64,000 nt of DNA from Onchocerca volvulus. Lineage: Eukaryota > Nematoda > Chromadorea > Rhabditida > Onchocercidae. Each line of letters opens with the position of its first letter. The first letter of the stretch is position 1. The stretch is from contig HG738140.1 in NCBI GenBank assembly GCA_000499405.2, forward strand, positions 8,087,560 through 8,151,559, written 5' to 3'. The notes under the pieces were generated by a model. That model was not told the origin of the DNA and ran no database searches. It saw only the letters and a list, made by a program, of their open reading frames with translations. The position numbers and the translations under genes were made by a program. This document shows, piece by piece, positions 51,475 through 64,000 of the stretch.

Positions 51475-52919
51475 TGTTATTATTGTCTGTCAAAGAGAAT
51501 GTTAATTTTTGGATTCAAATATCATTCGACATATCCTGGATGTTTTTATTGTGTGATTTTTCACATAAGACACTAAATAAAAGTTTGACTCCAATTTGTT
51601 GCATACACAGATCAGTATGTTTCTGATGTTAAAGAAAGTATTTAACTCTAACTATATAAAATTCAAAGAAATGAAAATTATCTCAAAAACAGTAATCATT
51701 TCTGTTGTTTTGTGCTGCCTCGTAGATTTCTTTTCCAATGTGATATTCGAATTAATTGATTTAAAGTAAATTTGGTAAAATGGTAATATTTATGCATGAA
51801 TACTGTTATATATAGCAAAAAAATCGAATTGGCAAGTAATATTTGCTTTCTTTAATTTTTGCATCAACTATTTCAATCAAATATCTCTGCTAATCTGTTT
51901 TTTATCTTGCCGGAATATATTTCTGATTTCAGAATTTCAATATGATATCTTTATGCATATGTAGTAATCATAGGCAAAATATACTTTACAAATCTGTATC
52001 AGTGATTATATGTCTACCACTTTTTTAAATACTTTTAAGAAACAAACTATGAAGAATGTTTTACTAATGATCTATGGAAACGAAATAGACATCATTCAGT
52101 TCATCTCTAGTTGCGCACTACTGTTTTGCGAATAAGAAACTATGCCTTTAAAAAAAAGTATTATTCTATAGTCTTGTATTGTTATCAGTAATGTGTTGCC
52201 CTGAATTTGTGACGAGGGCAATAGATTCTCATTCTGATATTATAAGAATCATATCAATATAAATTCGTGTTCAAATGTATAGATTACTGCAGAGCTTGTT
52301 TTTTCGTTTCTATCCCGTTTCTTTGTGTAAGAAAAGGTAACATGTTATTGGAGAAAAAAAAAATAAGTGCAATCAACATGGTACTATCACTGCTAAAGTC
52401 AGTTACAGTATTTCATTACTCTTACTATCAATTGATTAGTTGATTTTCGCTTATTCTTGATTTCATTATCATTTGCACATATCTGTCATATAGTAACAAA
52501 GTATTTCAATATCAAAACAAATTTAGATAAGTAAATATGACTAATACCAAATCAATATTTCTTTAAAAGTGTTTCCATACTCGTTCAGTAAATGATGCAC
52601 TTTCTTGACGATTGTTAATTGCAATGTAAGTTCAACGTTAATATTTCAACCGTGAAAAAAATAAGAATGCTGGTCAGAAACTTAAATTAAATCTTTCATT
52701 CTTTTTTTATTTGACAATTTCGCGCAAATCGTCTCCTTGTTCCTTTTTGTTATATTTACTTCCGAAATTTGTTGTAACTGTGTCAAGCAGCTGTCACATT
52801 TATATTATTCGTATTCTCAATATTAAGCTTTTTGATGCTTGTCGAAATCAGTAAATAATCTTTCATTTATTATTGATAAAGGTTACATGCATACATATCA
52901 TTCCATTTTTATCTATAAC
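51475..52919. repeat. Diverged 1.45-kb direct duplication, copy 1
   Basis: Matches 53935-55394 along its whole length with substitutions and small indels. Good anchors: GAGAATGTTAATTTTTGGATTCAA (only its ends need matching), GTAACTGTGTCAAGCAGC, and CCATTTTTATCTATAAC at the right edge. No open frame is preserved between the copies. The repeat-family element at 52937 abuts its right end. Confidence 0.85.
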
Positions 52920-52936
52920 TAGCTGTAGATAGCTAG

Positions 52937-53640
52937 TCTATATAAATAAAAATGGAAATGTTCATTTGTTCAAAATCTGAAATCCCCGAAAGTTCTTAAA
53001 CACTCGCCTTATCTATATTTGTTCAAAATCTTAAATCTCCGAAAGTTCTTACCTATTGTTTTGAAATTTTGAAACAACGTTGCATTCAAATATGCGCATG
53101 ATTTTATACACTTTTTATATCTATGCGGTTCTATTGCTCAGTCTAGTTGAGTGAGGAGAAAGAAAAGAGAAAGTGTAACTTTTCTAGTGTTGGCGAAAAA
53201 ATCTGTTAGTTTGTAATGGTTTGGTTGGATTGAAGTAGATTCTTCCTATTATGATTCGGCTAGGTTAGCAATAGGTGTGGGGAGGCTTTTTATGTCTTGT
53301 GTGACAGAGACGAATACTATCGAGAAAAGCATTATTGATTGATGAAAGAATGATTCGTCGTAACACACAATTAGCTGAGAATATCCAAACAAATTGGTCA
53401 GCGAATAATTCTTTTTTTTGTCTTTGATGGAGAAGAATACTGTTCAACTGGATGACGGATTGTTGATACTTTTTTGTCATTTTGAACTGCCCAACTGGAA
53501 CCCCTGAACGAACAGTTGGTGTATTGGAGAGGAGTAACATAGCTTAAATTCGTCCAGTTAAAGTGAATCCAGCTTTTATGTATAAAAGGAAGTATTTTTG
53601 TAATTTAGTAAGGGTTTTGAAATATTAAAAATTGAGCATG
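52937..53640. mobile_element. Dispersed element, same family as 20103, longer copy
   Basis: Starts with the 18-base head TCTATATAAATAAAAATG preceded by AGCTAG, then two rounds of a TTCAAAATCT...CCGAAAGTTCTTA motif. It is homologous over several hundred bases to 60727 onward, including matching minus-strand frame remnants (53265-53540 and 60954-61208). The right border is uncertain. Confidence 0.6.
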
Positions 53641-53934
53641 CAGGGATATAATACAATTGCTAAACAAGATAATGAGGAAGGAACAATTTTTACGAAGGGA
53701 AAAATGTTGTGATATAGTTTAATTGGATACAAAGATGGGAACGGACATATAAGCATAATATTAATGATTTGATTAGCTATGACCGGAAATGTTTAGATGA
53801 ATGTTGTAGATTAGCATGGGAAATAGCACACAATGAGAAATAATTTTACAGATAATGATTCATTTTGAAAATTTTATAAATTTTTGGCCATTTGATTAAG
53901 CAATTTTCTGTAATTGGTTTTTCCAATAGATGTT

Positions 53935-55394
53935 GCTATTGTCTGTTAAAGAGAATGTTAATTTTTGGATTCAATTATTATTCGACATATTTTGGATGTT
54001 TTTAATTGTGTGATTATTTACATATGACACTAAATAAAAGTTTGACTTTAATTTAATGCGCACAGATTGGGATGTTTTTGAAGTTAAAAAAAGTATTTAA
54101 TTCCAACTATACAAAATTCAAATAAATAAAAATTGTTTCAACAACAGCAATCACTTTTTCTATTTGTTCCATCTTAGATTTATTTTCCAACATGATATTC
54201 GAATTGATTGATTTAAAGTAACTTTGGTAAACTAGTAAAATTTATGCATGAATATTGTTATACTGGAATTATACATCAATCAGACTGTATTTGATAGGAA
54301 AAAATCAGATTGGCAGTAATATTTGCTTTTTTTTAATTTTCACATCAACCATTTCAATTAAATATCTTGACTAATCGGTTACTTATGCTACGAAATATAT
54401 TTCTGATTTTGGAATTCCAATACGATATATAATTATGCACATTTATTAATCATGGGCAAAATATACTTTACAAATCTGTATCAGTGATTATATGTCTTTT
54501 TTATGCTTTTAAGAAATAATTTGAGAAATATTTATACTTTTTATTAATAATCTATGGGAACGAAGCAGACGTTCATTCCATACCATCGTTTAGTTGTGTA
54601 CCATTGCTTCGCAAATAAAAAACCATTTCTTTAAAAAAAAAACTATTCTATAGTCTTTTCATGTTATCAGTAACGTGCTGTCCTGAATTAGTGACGCAGG
54701 ACAATAGATTCTCATTCCTAACATTATGAGAATCGTTATCAATATAACATTAAGATGAACAAATTACAAACAAAGCTTGTTTTTTCTTTTTCCCGCATTC
54801 TCTTGCGTAAAAAAGAGTAGCAGATTCTTGGAGAAAAAAATAAGTACAACTAACAGTTATAGGGATATTGTCACTGTCAATGTCAGTGGCAGTATTTCAC
54901 CTACTTTCCGTATCATTTAGTTAGTTAATTTTCAATTCTAAAATTTCATTATCATTTGATCATATCTGTCATACAGTAGCAAAGCATTTCAATATTAACA
55001 TCAGTTCAGATAACTAAATATGACTAGTATCAAATCGACATCTTTAAGTACTTCTAAAACTCTTTCAGTAAATGCTGCAGATATTTAACGTTTTTTGCTC
55101 GTAATGTAAGCTCAAATATTAATGTCTCAATCGTAGAAAAAATGAGAATACTTGCCAGAAATTTAATTTAAATCTTTAATTTTTTTTTCTATTTTAACAC
55201 AATTGTTTCCCTTTTTCGAGATTGCCCTGTTTACTTTCGATATTTGTTGTAACTGTGTCAAGCAGCTGTCACATTTATGCCACTCATATTTTCAATGTTA
55301 AGCTCTTTGATGCTTGTTAACATCAGCAAATAATCATTCATTTATTATTGATAACAATCACATGTATACATTCTATTCCATTTTTATCTATAAC
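53935..55394. repeat. Diverged 1.45-kb direct duplication, copy 2
   Basis: Partner of 51475-52919, offset about 2.46 kb. Similarity ends at TATCTATAAC, after which this copy continues into AAATATATGTCG, unique in the window. Confidence 0.85.
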
Positions 55395-56257
55395 AAATAT
55401 ATGTCGAAATTGTGTATTCATTGACGAATGCATAATACACATATAGAAATAAACATTGGAAGATACTATAGATCGGAGGACCAGAAAATACAATTGCTTT
55501 GAAGGATAGAAGTTACCATTTTTTCGAATTCATTCGTTGGTTGTCTCATTTATATGGTATATGTTAACATGTCATGTAAGCATTTGGACCAAATTTTAGA
55601 CGGACAGAATAATCATTAGCCATTTCAAATCTAATTGTTGTACTACGTGTTTAATTTACGATTTTCCAATAAGAACTTCCAAATAAGTCCTCAAATTTTT
55701 TTCTACTAAAAAATGGTTTTGTAAGATATTAGAAGATTATTATTATAATCATCACATTATCCTGTCAACAATGTCATTATTTGTCGATCACTAATATATA
55801 TATAAACCGTTTTAATCAAAAGCATCTCCAACAATCCATCCTGAGTTGTAAAACTAACAATCTTGTGATGTAATTTACTCGCTGTGACATTTGACCTTTG
55901 ACAAAATTTGCTTGCTCAATGTGACACTTTTCAGCAGTTTTTAATTATAAATAATGACGCCAAATGTTTCTGTGCTCAAGAATTGATTCCAATTATTATT
56001 ATTTTTTTTGATAATAGTTTCTAGCATAAGTATCAAACGATGAACTAAATTAATTAAGGTTCGAACTGTCAGTAATTTAAGCATTTTTCAATTTTTAATA
56101 ACAACCAATCAGCTGAAATATTCTGAATTCATTATTCACTTCAAATTTTCATCTCAACCATCATAATAGGTCTTCCTTCTAGAAAAAAATTTATTTATTT
56201 TTCGCAAATACTTTATAAAACTTCAATTTAGTAATTTTAGGAAAAAGACTCAGTGAC
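55395..56257. other. 5' flank of the ABC transporter gene
   Basis: About 860 bases of AT-rich DNA. An acceptor-like GTAATTTTAG at 56231-56240 lies 17 bases before the start codon, usable for spliced-leader addition. No other element seen. Confidence 0.5.
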
Positions 56258-59200
56258 ATGGCTCTGATATTTATCGACACGCTAAATACACATTGCAACG
56301 TTAGTTCTTGTCAAAAAATTTTCAATTATTTATCAAAATCTTTTTGAAAATTATTAAATGCAAAAAGAACGTTAGCCATCATAATGTGTTCGATCGATGC
56401 CATAAATTTCAGGAAATTTTGAATGAAAATGTGAGTGATAGCTATGACTGTCTTCTAATTAATGTCCTTCCTATTGTACCGTCCATATTTTTCTGGCTTT
56501 TACTACCAATTTTTTGCGTACAAATATATCGGATAAGAGTGAATGGAGGAATGCGGTCTCAGCCATTACCATGGACCGCTCTATTGATTACTAAAACTGT
56601 AAGTTTTCTATATTGTTTTTGTAAAGCAACAGATACTAACTAATGAAGACTTATTTCGAACAGTTAATATATAGCATAAGAAATATACAAAAGACTAATT
56701 ACTGGAGCAGATGGTGATCAAAAAATAGAATGAAAAAGTAATGATTAAAATCACAATGATTGTTGATCAGTTTCCAAGGGGTCAAGGGACGATAGAGCAT
56801 TACCTGTCAACAGTTCTTAATTTTCAGCTGATATATGTTAAAATATTTTAGGTATTAATGATATGTTTGCTAACAAGCGCATTAGCAAAACTTATCGTTA
56901 GTCTATTCTGTAATGGAAGTATGTCACTCATTGACCCTATTAACTGGATCATTACAGCACTTACTATGGTTAGTAAGTGTCATTTTCACTGATAATTTGC
57001 TTTAAAATTGAACAACCTAAATAAGTTTTTATCATTTTATCATATTAATTTCTGTCAAAAATTCGATAAAATCAAATTAGAGATCAATTTCATGTTATTT
57101 CAGTCAGGCTTGTTTTGTTGTATTTCAATGGCAAGAAAAAATGGAATGGTTACCTCAGGAATACTACATATTACATTCATCCTTTTAACACTGTGTGAAT
57201 TTCCAAAATGCTTCTTTGAATGGCAAAAAATTAGCAGTTTTGAAGTTCGCGTTGTTCGTAAAAATTTGGTTATTGGTTTCTTTGGAACTTGAATAATTTG
57301 GTGCATAGAAAATGATATAGGTTGCCAAGTTTTATTTGTCATAGGATTGATGTAAGCCAGTAGGAATATAAGATCATCGAATACACACAAAATTATACGA
57401 TCCGTTCTAACGACATTGGCCAAGTTATCTTTAGTGGATATTTTTCAGTCAATGCAAAATGTGGATAAGGTTCAATTCATCGTTTATCAATTGTGGTACT
57501 CATCTGTCGTTATTCAAACCTTGTTGTTTTGTTTTGCCGATTATCGAAAGCCATTTCTTATAAAAAGGAGAAAGCAATTGGTATTCGTCTTCATTTGTTT
57601 ACTATAAGATGAAAAAAAATTCCTAACCTGTCCTGGTTTGATCATGAATTGTTTTGCAATGAATCAAAGTCCTCGAATTTTTTAATTTTTGCTTAGTCAG
57701 TTAAAAAAAAAAAAAAAAGGGTAAAAAAACGCTATTACTTATTCGAATTCCTTAATCTGTTAGGCTGATATTCCTAAAAAAAAGAGCTCTGTTGCACGCA
57801 TTCTAATAGAACATTTGTAGTGACATTCTGTTTTCATCAAACCAAACCAGTGAAAATTTTAGATTTTTGTGATGAATTTTTTGAAATTCGAAAAAATAAT
57901 TATTCCATTCTGATAAGATAAGATATAATCAGAAATTTGAAGTTATACTCAATATTATAACATGCTGCTTTTACACGTGGAATTTTTTTGTCGTGATGTG
58001 CAATAAATGACACCTATGTGAAAAAGTTACGTAGACAATTTAGAAGCAATAATCAATTTTGTTAATTTGTCATTGATATTCAAACTTGAATTTTTCCAGA
58101 ATCTATCTCCTGAACTGGATAGCTCATTCTTGAATCGTTTATCATACTGGTGGTTCACAAAAATTCCATTGCTAGGTGCTCGAAAAACATTGATTATTGA
58201 TGATTTATATGAGCTCAATGAAGGCACCACTGCTGCATATTTGTCTCCAAAATGGGAAAAACAATGGAATCCCGCTGTCGAGGGTTCTTTTTAGTGAATC
58301 AGTAAACGCAAATATTTATCACCTTTTGAACCGTATTCAAATTCCAAAATCATATTTCATTGTTAGAAATGGCAGTTCTGGAGCATTGATTGATTTGACT
58401 ACAGCTTTAAAAAAGAATCGAAATAACAAACTATTTTGCAATGTGGGAACCAAATTATATCAAAATTTAATTTTTCCTTAAATCTTGAACAGTAAATCAT
58501 TTAAATCTTTGCTATGATTTTTTTCATTTATTTGCAATTACTTTATCTTTGCAGATTATCATAAAAGACAGAAAATTTATGAAAGCATGTTACAAGACGA
58601 CAAAGCTTCTAATCATCCTAGAAAGTTTGGCTTTAATTAAAAACAGTTTATCTTAGATTTGCATAGTTTCAATTTAATTATTTTTTTCAGAGAAAAGGGA
58701 CCGAAACTACCATCAATTGTGTGGAGATTATTTCTGATGTTTCGCTTTGAAATTTTAGCAGCAACAGCCATTAAAATACTCTCTGATATAATGCAACTTG
58801 CTAATCCATTTTTTCTCAAGTACGCAATTTTTCGAACTCAGAAATCTCGAGAATTGATTCCTAAAACTGCTTTTATCTCTTAAATATCAACAATTAGACA
58901 ATTTGTACATAGAAAAGATTGAAACGAAAAACTCTTCAACGAAGTAGCCCTTTTAAGTCTTTCGCAAGTTTTTGTAAAAAGCTGATAATAGCTTGTTAAG
59001 CCCATTTGGAGTTCTTAGAGAGATTATCTTATCAATTCCTCAAGTATTTAACTTGTCCTTGTCCTTTATGTCTTTAAAGCTTGGATCAAATCGACGGCAA
59101 GAAAAATCGATAATACTTTATTATTTTTGCAGTTTATTATTGAATTACATTTCAACTGGAGATCACACCTCTGTGGAAGGTATGATTTATGTGATGGCAA

Positions 59201-62200
59201 TGTTTACATGCTCTGAACTTCGATCATTTTTCTTGAATTACTATTTTCACCTGATGATGCGAGTGGGCACCAAAATTCAGACCACATTGACTATTGCCAT
59301 TTATCAAAAGGTTATTTTGTATTCACAACTTTTAATATGAATGCCTCATTTTTCAAAATTTTCGAATTTGTAACCTTAAATTTTAAATTTCAAGCCACAA
59401 AACTCCATTTTCATTATTAAACAATTTTTAGCATTAGAAGATGATGATTTTATATTTGTCCTGCATAATTTATTCTTCATAATCGAATTTGAAGACTTTA
59501 CGGCTGTCAAACTCAGCCCGAAAAACCAAGACAGTGGGCGAAATTGTGAACTTGATGGCGATTGATGTAGAGAGTTTTCAATTTATTACACTTCACATTC
59601 AGCAGATATGGTCATGCCCATTTCAAGTTTGTTGTAATTTAATTGAATTTAATTGCTTTATTAATTTGGTTCGTAATAATTTAGTGTCACGATAACTATC
59701 CTCTGATAATGTGACTTAATAATGTAACTTGACCTCTGATAATAATGTGACTTTTGTAACATCTATATTCTTCCCATGAGCCAATATTATCACTAATTAT
59801 TTATTTTTAGTACTATTTTCGCTTCCATCAGTAAGGCCGTTAATGATTTCCACATATTTATGATTTTACCTTTTGATTTAAACTCCTTAACTCTTATCAT
59901 TTGCATATATTTTACGTAACGTTTCAATATTGACTTCGATTTTAGATTACGATAGTCTTAATATATCTTTTCTTTACCATTGGAGTATCGGCAGCTTGTG
60001 GCTTAGCTGTTATGATTTTGTTTTTGCCATTGAACGCCATCACTTCAATTATTATCGAAAAATGGCAGGTTTGTTCAGATCATTTCTTTTGTTCGTGATC
60101 AAACTTGTGCATCGCAGACTTTTATCAGTTTACTTTGCAAATATAAGCGAAAATTAGTTTTCAGTTTTTTTTTCTTTAAAGCTTTTCATAATTATTAAAA
60201 TTTTTCATAATTATTTTTGTATTTTAGACTGAACAGATGAATTTAAAAGATGAACGCATGAAAATTTGCAATGAAATATTGAACGGTATAAAAGTGGTCA
60301 AACTTTATGCCTGGGAACCAGCAATGGAAGAACTAGTTGAGCAAATTCGACGTAAAGAGCTCTATTTAATTCGAAAAATGGGCCTAATTAGGGCTTTTGT
60401 CGATAGTTTTAACATTTCTTCACCATTTCTTGTAAGTTTCTTTTTGTCTCATAAGTATACCAGTATTATATTGAATTTTTGCTTATGTTTGAGCATGATA
60501 GTCTTTGTTTTGTTTATTTCGTTGAAATTTGAGCAATAATGACAACTGCAATATTATTTCACAACTAATAATTTAAAATAAGTGTAAATAGAATTTAAAA
60601 AAAAAAAAAAACTTATTCATTATGTAGATCTTATAAAATTCGTAATAATTTTCTGAATTAGCACATTTCTCTGTTTTATTATCCACTAGCTGAATCGACT
60701 ATGCTGCTCGTGGCCGGTCCAGCTAGTCTATATAAATAAAAATGTAAATGTTTGTTAAAAATCTCAAATCCCCGAAAGTTCTTAACCATTCGCCTTATCT
60801 ATATTAGTTCAAAACCTTAAACCTCCGAAAGTTCTTAAATACACGTTTTATCTATATTGTTCAAAATCTTAGATCTCCGAAAATTCGTACTTATTGTTTC
60901 GAACTTTTGATACAACGTTCACTCGAATATGCTCATGTTTTTACATGCTTTTTCTATAAATGCGTTCTGAAGCTCAGTTTGGTTAAGAGGGAAAAAAGAG
61001 AAGAGAAAATGCACGTTTCTAGTGTTGGGGAAAAAATCTGATAGTTTGCAATTTGGTCTGTAGTTGGTTGGATGGAAGTTGATTTTTCCTGTTGTGATTC
61101 AGCTAGGTTAGCAATAAGTGTGGGGAGGCTTTCATGTCTTATGTGACAAAGGTGAATCCTGTTCAGAAAAGTTTTATTGATTGATAAAAGAGTGATTCTT
61201 CGTAACAAAAAATGATCAGAGGATATCCAGAAAAATTGATCATTGGGTTATTTTTCTTTTATCGTTGATAGAAAAGAATACTGTTTAACTGAAAATCGGA
61301 TTGTTGCTACTTTTGTGTAGCTTTGAACTGTCGAGCTGGAACCCCTGGAACTCCGAACAGTTGCTGCTGCTGTGTCGATGTCGCATTACTTGTCTTTTAA
61401 TACTCCTTGTTTCATTCTGTTAGAACGAAACAGATTTAAGCTGCAGAATACGATCGCCATACTCGCAACTGTGCATCCTCAAGTCTGGCTGCATGTCTTC
61501 TGCTTGCATTTGAGTCATCCTCTGTCTTCTTTGCTTATTCGCTAGTACCCGTTCTTCTCGCTTTAATTTGCAATTAATGGTCGCAATGCTTCCGTTCTAC
61601 GACATATTATTTGAATGAACTAAAACAAATCGATTGCATCTAAACTGTCCTCGAAATTATTTGAAAATATCCAAGCAAATTGATCACTGGATTATGCTTT
61701 CCTTTGTCATTTGTAGAGACGAACAGAATTCCTTGATTGTCAATTTGTTAATATTGCTGCATCGATCTGTATCATTGTAAAATTGTCGCTGTCTCGATGT
61801 AGAAATTCCGAATTGAATTGTTTGTTGAACTCAGTTGTTGTCGAACTTGGATTGATTCTGCTCCAAAATTCGAATCTTGTAAATCCCTTAGGGCACCTCT
61901 TCCTTTCCTGATCTCCAATATGTCCCTTATGATTGACTGAACTCATTTTATATATCTGTTAATCGGAGTGTTTTGGCCGGAAATATGGTTATTCTTAAGA
62001 AATGTAAAAAAAAGGTAGGTGTATCTATATGGAAACATGCGCCCATTTAATGCAACATCGTGTCAAAATTTCAAATTAATCGATAAAGAACTTGAAGGGT
62101 TTTGTCAAAAATTGAACAACAAAAATTTATGACAAAGAGACAATCCAAGACCCGACTTAATATCAAAAGTTGGATAGAATTGCTTGATCAAAATATTTCA

Positions 62201-64000
62201 TTAATATGACCTCGACATTTTTGCAACTAAAAATACAACTAAATCCTTCAAAAAGCAACAAATAAACGAAAAGTTTAAATACACGCATTATCTATAAAAA
62301 AATACGCGGTTATTCGAATGGATGTATTTTAATTCAATCGGTGAAGAACTTGAAACGTTTTGTAAAGAATAACAAGGAGCATTTACACTTTTTTTAATGG
62401 ACTAGTTATATCCGGTCACGCGCATCTTACCAGGTTCCCAGCTAGTCTATATAAATAAAAATGCAAAAGTTCGTTTGCTCAAAATCTGAAATCTTCGGAA
62501 TTTCTTAAATATGCACCTTATCTATATTAATTCAAAATCTAACATCTCCGAAAGTTTTTATCTATTGCTTTGAAATTTTGACACAACGTTGTATTTGAAT
62601 ACGCATATGATTTTACCGAGTGTACTGAGCGTTGCATGTTGAAGGCCACGACCACTTAGCAGAAAGCAAGGTCAATAGATTCAGTCCGCTCACTTACTTT
62701 TATCTGTGACAGGTATCAACATTCAAATCAATCGGTGGAGAACTTTCGGAGATTTAAGGCTGGTAACAACGAACATTTCTATTTTTATTTCTATTGATGG
62801 CAAGATTCATTCAGCCAGCTCTCTAATTTTTAAATGATTAATTAGTCGTTTCCCTAATTTGAGATAACGAAAAATGATTCGTTACTTCAAAATTGCAGTA
62901 AATTTACTTATTCTTACTTTATTATTGCAGCATTTTATCATAGAAAAAACCGTAATTTCAGGTGGCAATGCTGACTTTTGCAGCATACACATTATCAAGT
63001 CCCACTCATATCCTCACCCCACAAATTGCATTTGTTTCATTAACTTTGTTCAATCAGCTACGTTCACCGATGATGATGTTCGCATTTCTAATGAAACAGG
63101 CAGTGGAGGTAGTGGAACCATTTCTTTTTATTCTTTTTCTATGGGATTTAATTTCATTTCAGTTTCTTTCATCTCATTTAATCGTAGCTTAAATCATTTC
63201 ATGTGAAATGATATTCTTCAGTTTTACTAACATTTTTTTCTTTTTTTATTCTCTATTTCTTTATAAATAACATTTCCTAAATTTCAGCAAGTTTACTTTT
63301 TTCCTGAGAAAAGAAATTATATTTTTAAGACAAATAACTCAATTATTTCAGGCATCAGTGGCAAATAAGCGACTTAAAAGTTTTTTAGTGGCAGATGAAT
63401 TGAATCCACTAGCCGTTGATAACATTACTGATAAATTCGGTTTCTTTATTCTATTTTTGTTCTATAGAAAAAGAATAAAAAGAAATGGCTTAAAAAAGTC
63501 TCTAATTGAAAATAATTTGGATATTGATGCCAAATATTGTAATAATTGCAGAAGTTTTAATTTCAGATTCTTAAATTGAGTTGATTTAGATACAGAAAAT
63601 GCAGTTGAAATCAAGGAAGCCCATCTAAACTGGAATGCTCGAGAATCATCACCAATATTAGAAATCGATCATTTCACGATACCAAAGAAGTCTCTAATTG
63701 CTGTGGTTGGCAAAGTTGGAAATGGGAAGAGTTCTCTTCTTAGTGCCATTTTAGGTAATTTGCTATTTGAAGTATAAATACACATTTTTAATTTTTAAAT
63801 ATTTTTCTCCTCTTTTTTGCAAGAGAATTTCGGCAAGTATGAAATCTCAATCAAAGCTGTAGAATAGTTTTAATTTTTGAAATATCCGGTATGCAACATA
63901 TCCAGCAATTAGATCAACAGATCCATTTATTGAGTATGTCACATCCTTTATCCAAATTCAGCTCAGCATGCCATCTAGTGCTAACAATACCTGATAAAGC
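56258..64000 (+). CDS. ABCC-type (MRP) ABC transporter, 5' half
   Basis: Exons 56258-56299, 56413-56598, 56852-56968, 57104-57244, 57449-57580, 58100-58283, 58555-58624, 58691-58819, 59133-59310, 59495-59626, 59946-60068, 60228-60431, 62962-63108, 63352-63439 and 63590-63754 join in frame to about 679 residues; the gene runs off the right edge. Order: TMD0 with about five membrane helices (exons 2-5), cytoplasmic L0 linker with elbow helix (SSFLNRLSYWWF), first six-helix domain with NSARKTKTVGEIVNLMAID and NEILNGIKVVKLYAWEPA (the MRP coupling-loop signature), then NBD1 up to Walker A, GKVGNGKSS. Walker A falls at about residue 670, as in human MRP1, so this is a long MRP. Such proteins export glutathione, glucuronide or drug conjugates across the plasma membrane. 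The L0 linker is shorter than in MRP1. Exon 10 uses an atypical GAATTTGAAG acceptor. Confidence 0.95.
60727..62445. mobile_element. Dispersed repeat-family element inside ABC transporter intron 12
   Basis: Starts with the family head (60727-60744, after AGCTAG) and is alignable to 52937 onward for several hundred bases. The minus strand from about 61580 to 61380 reads a basic Arg/Gln-rich stretch (KREERVLANKQRRQRM...), and other minus frames at 60954-61208 and 61740-61946 are broken. Arg-rich repeats of this kind open many Helitron polyproteins, so this may be a decayed autonomous or Helitron-derived copy; there is no helicase or Rep motif to prove it. It ends near 62440 at TTCCCAGCTAG, directly abutting the next copy. 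Confidence 0.55.
62446..62796. mobile_element. Short copy of the dispersed element, intron 12
   Basis: Head TCTATATAAATAAAAATG at 62446-62463. The tail near 62774-62796 (CATTTCTATTTTTATTTCTATTGA) is an imperfect inverse of the head, as in the cleaner copy at 20103-20398. Non-coding. Confidence 0.65.

Noticed and set aside
53265..53540. 91-codon minus ORF as a gene
   Set aside because: It lies in a dispersed element and has only broken relatives at 60954-61208; treated as transposon remnant.
58197..58481. Plus-strand ORF following ABC exon 6
   Set aside because: It looked like a frameshifted continuation, but exon 6 ends at 58283 with a GTTCTT donor and joins 58555 in phase 1, giving the better L0 linker. 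The ORF is intronic.
1..64000. CRISPR arrays, bacterial operons, tRNA or rRNA genes, Wolbachia-derived inserts
   Set aside because: Nothing in either strand had regularly spaced repeats, tRNA B-box/acceptor pairing or bacterial-type coding density that I could see by eye.

Overview
The window is eukaryotic and looks like a nematode chromosome, most likely a clade III (filarial-type) worm. What points there: AT-rich DNA, many small exons separated by GT...AG introns of roughly 50 to 500 bases with (T)nCAG/TAG acceptors, acceptor-like sites just upstream of several start codons (suited to spliced-leader trans-splicing), a secreted member of the MOLO-1 (levamisole-receptor modulator) family, and a BEL/Pao retrotransposon with an envelope-like region. 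The species placement is inference. Exon models were built by hand, requiring an open frame, GT/AG borders and matching phase at each junction; no transcript or database evidence was available.

Layout. (1) 1-16172, minus strand: a 23-exon coiled-coil gene, start codon at 16172-16170, running off the left edge (at least about 1,360 residues). One 5.2-kb intron contains a small two-exon BRI3/LITAF-like zinc-ribbon gene on the opposite strand (9632-10241). Another intron holds a near-perfect inverted repeat of about 100 bp. (2) 17833-19837, plus: a complete five-exon aldo-keto reductase, divergent from the coiled-coil gene. (3) 21454-23954, minus: a secreted eight-exon MOLO-1/TPM-like protein, tail-to-tail with the reductase; a 296-bp MITE-like element lies between them. 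(4) 23955-37831: about 14 kb with no gene I can firmly support, only low-complexity tracts, a bare poly(T) insertion with flanking duplication and three weak ORF/exon candidates. (5) 37845-43790, plus: a four-exon LURAP1-like adaptor. (6) 44308-50801: a BEL/Pao LTR retrotransposon in minus orientation with two 450-bp LTRs, broken reading frames, an internal deletion and a displaced gag scrap beyond its 3' LTR. (7) 50802-56257: repeats, including a possible solo LTR and a diverged 1.45-kb duplication interrupted by a Helitron- or MITE-like element. (8) 56258-63754 and beyond, plus: the 5' half of a long-type ABCC (MRP) transporter, 15 exons up to Walker A of the first nucleotide-binding domain; its 2.5-kb intron 12 has collected further copies of the same repeat.

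The genes do not form an obvious pathway. The reductase and the MRP transporter could both serve detoxification, but nothing in the sequence ties them together. The least conventional signals are the intronic hairpin, two poly(A) insertions flanked by target-site-like duplications, the gag scrap beyond the retroelement's LTR, and the 1.45-kb non-coding duplication.
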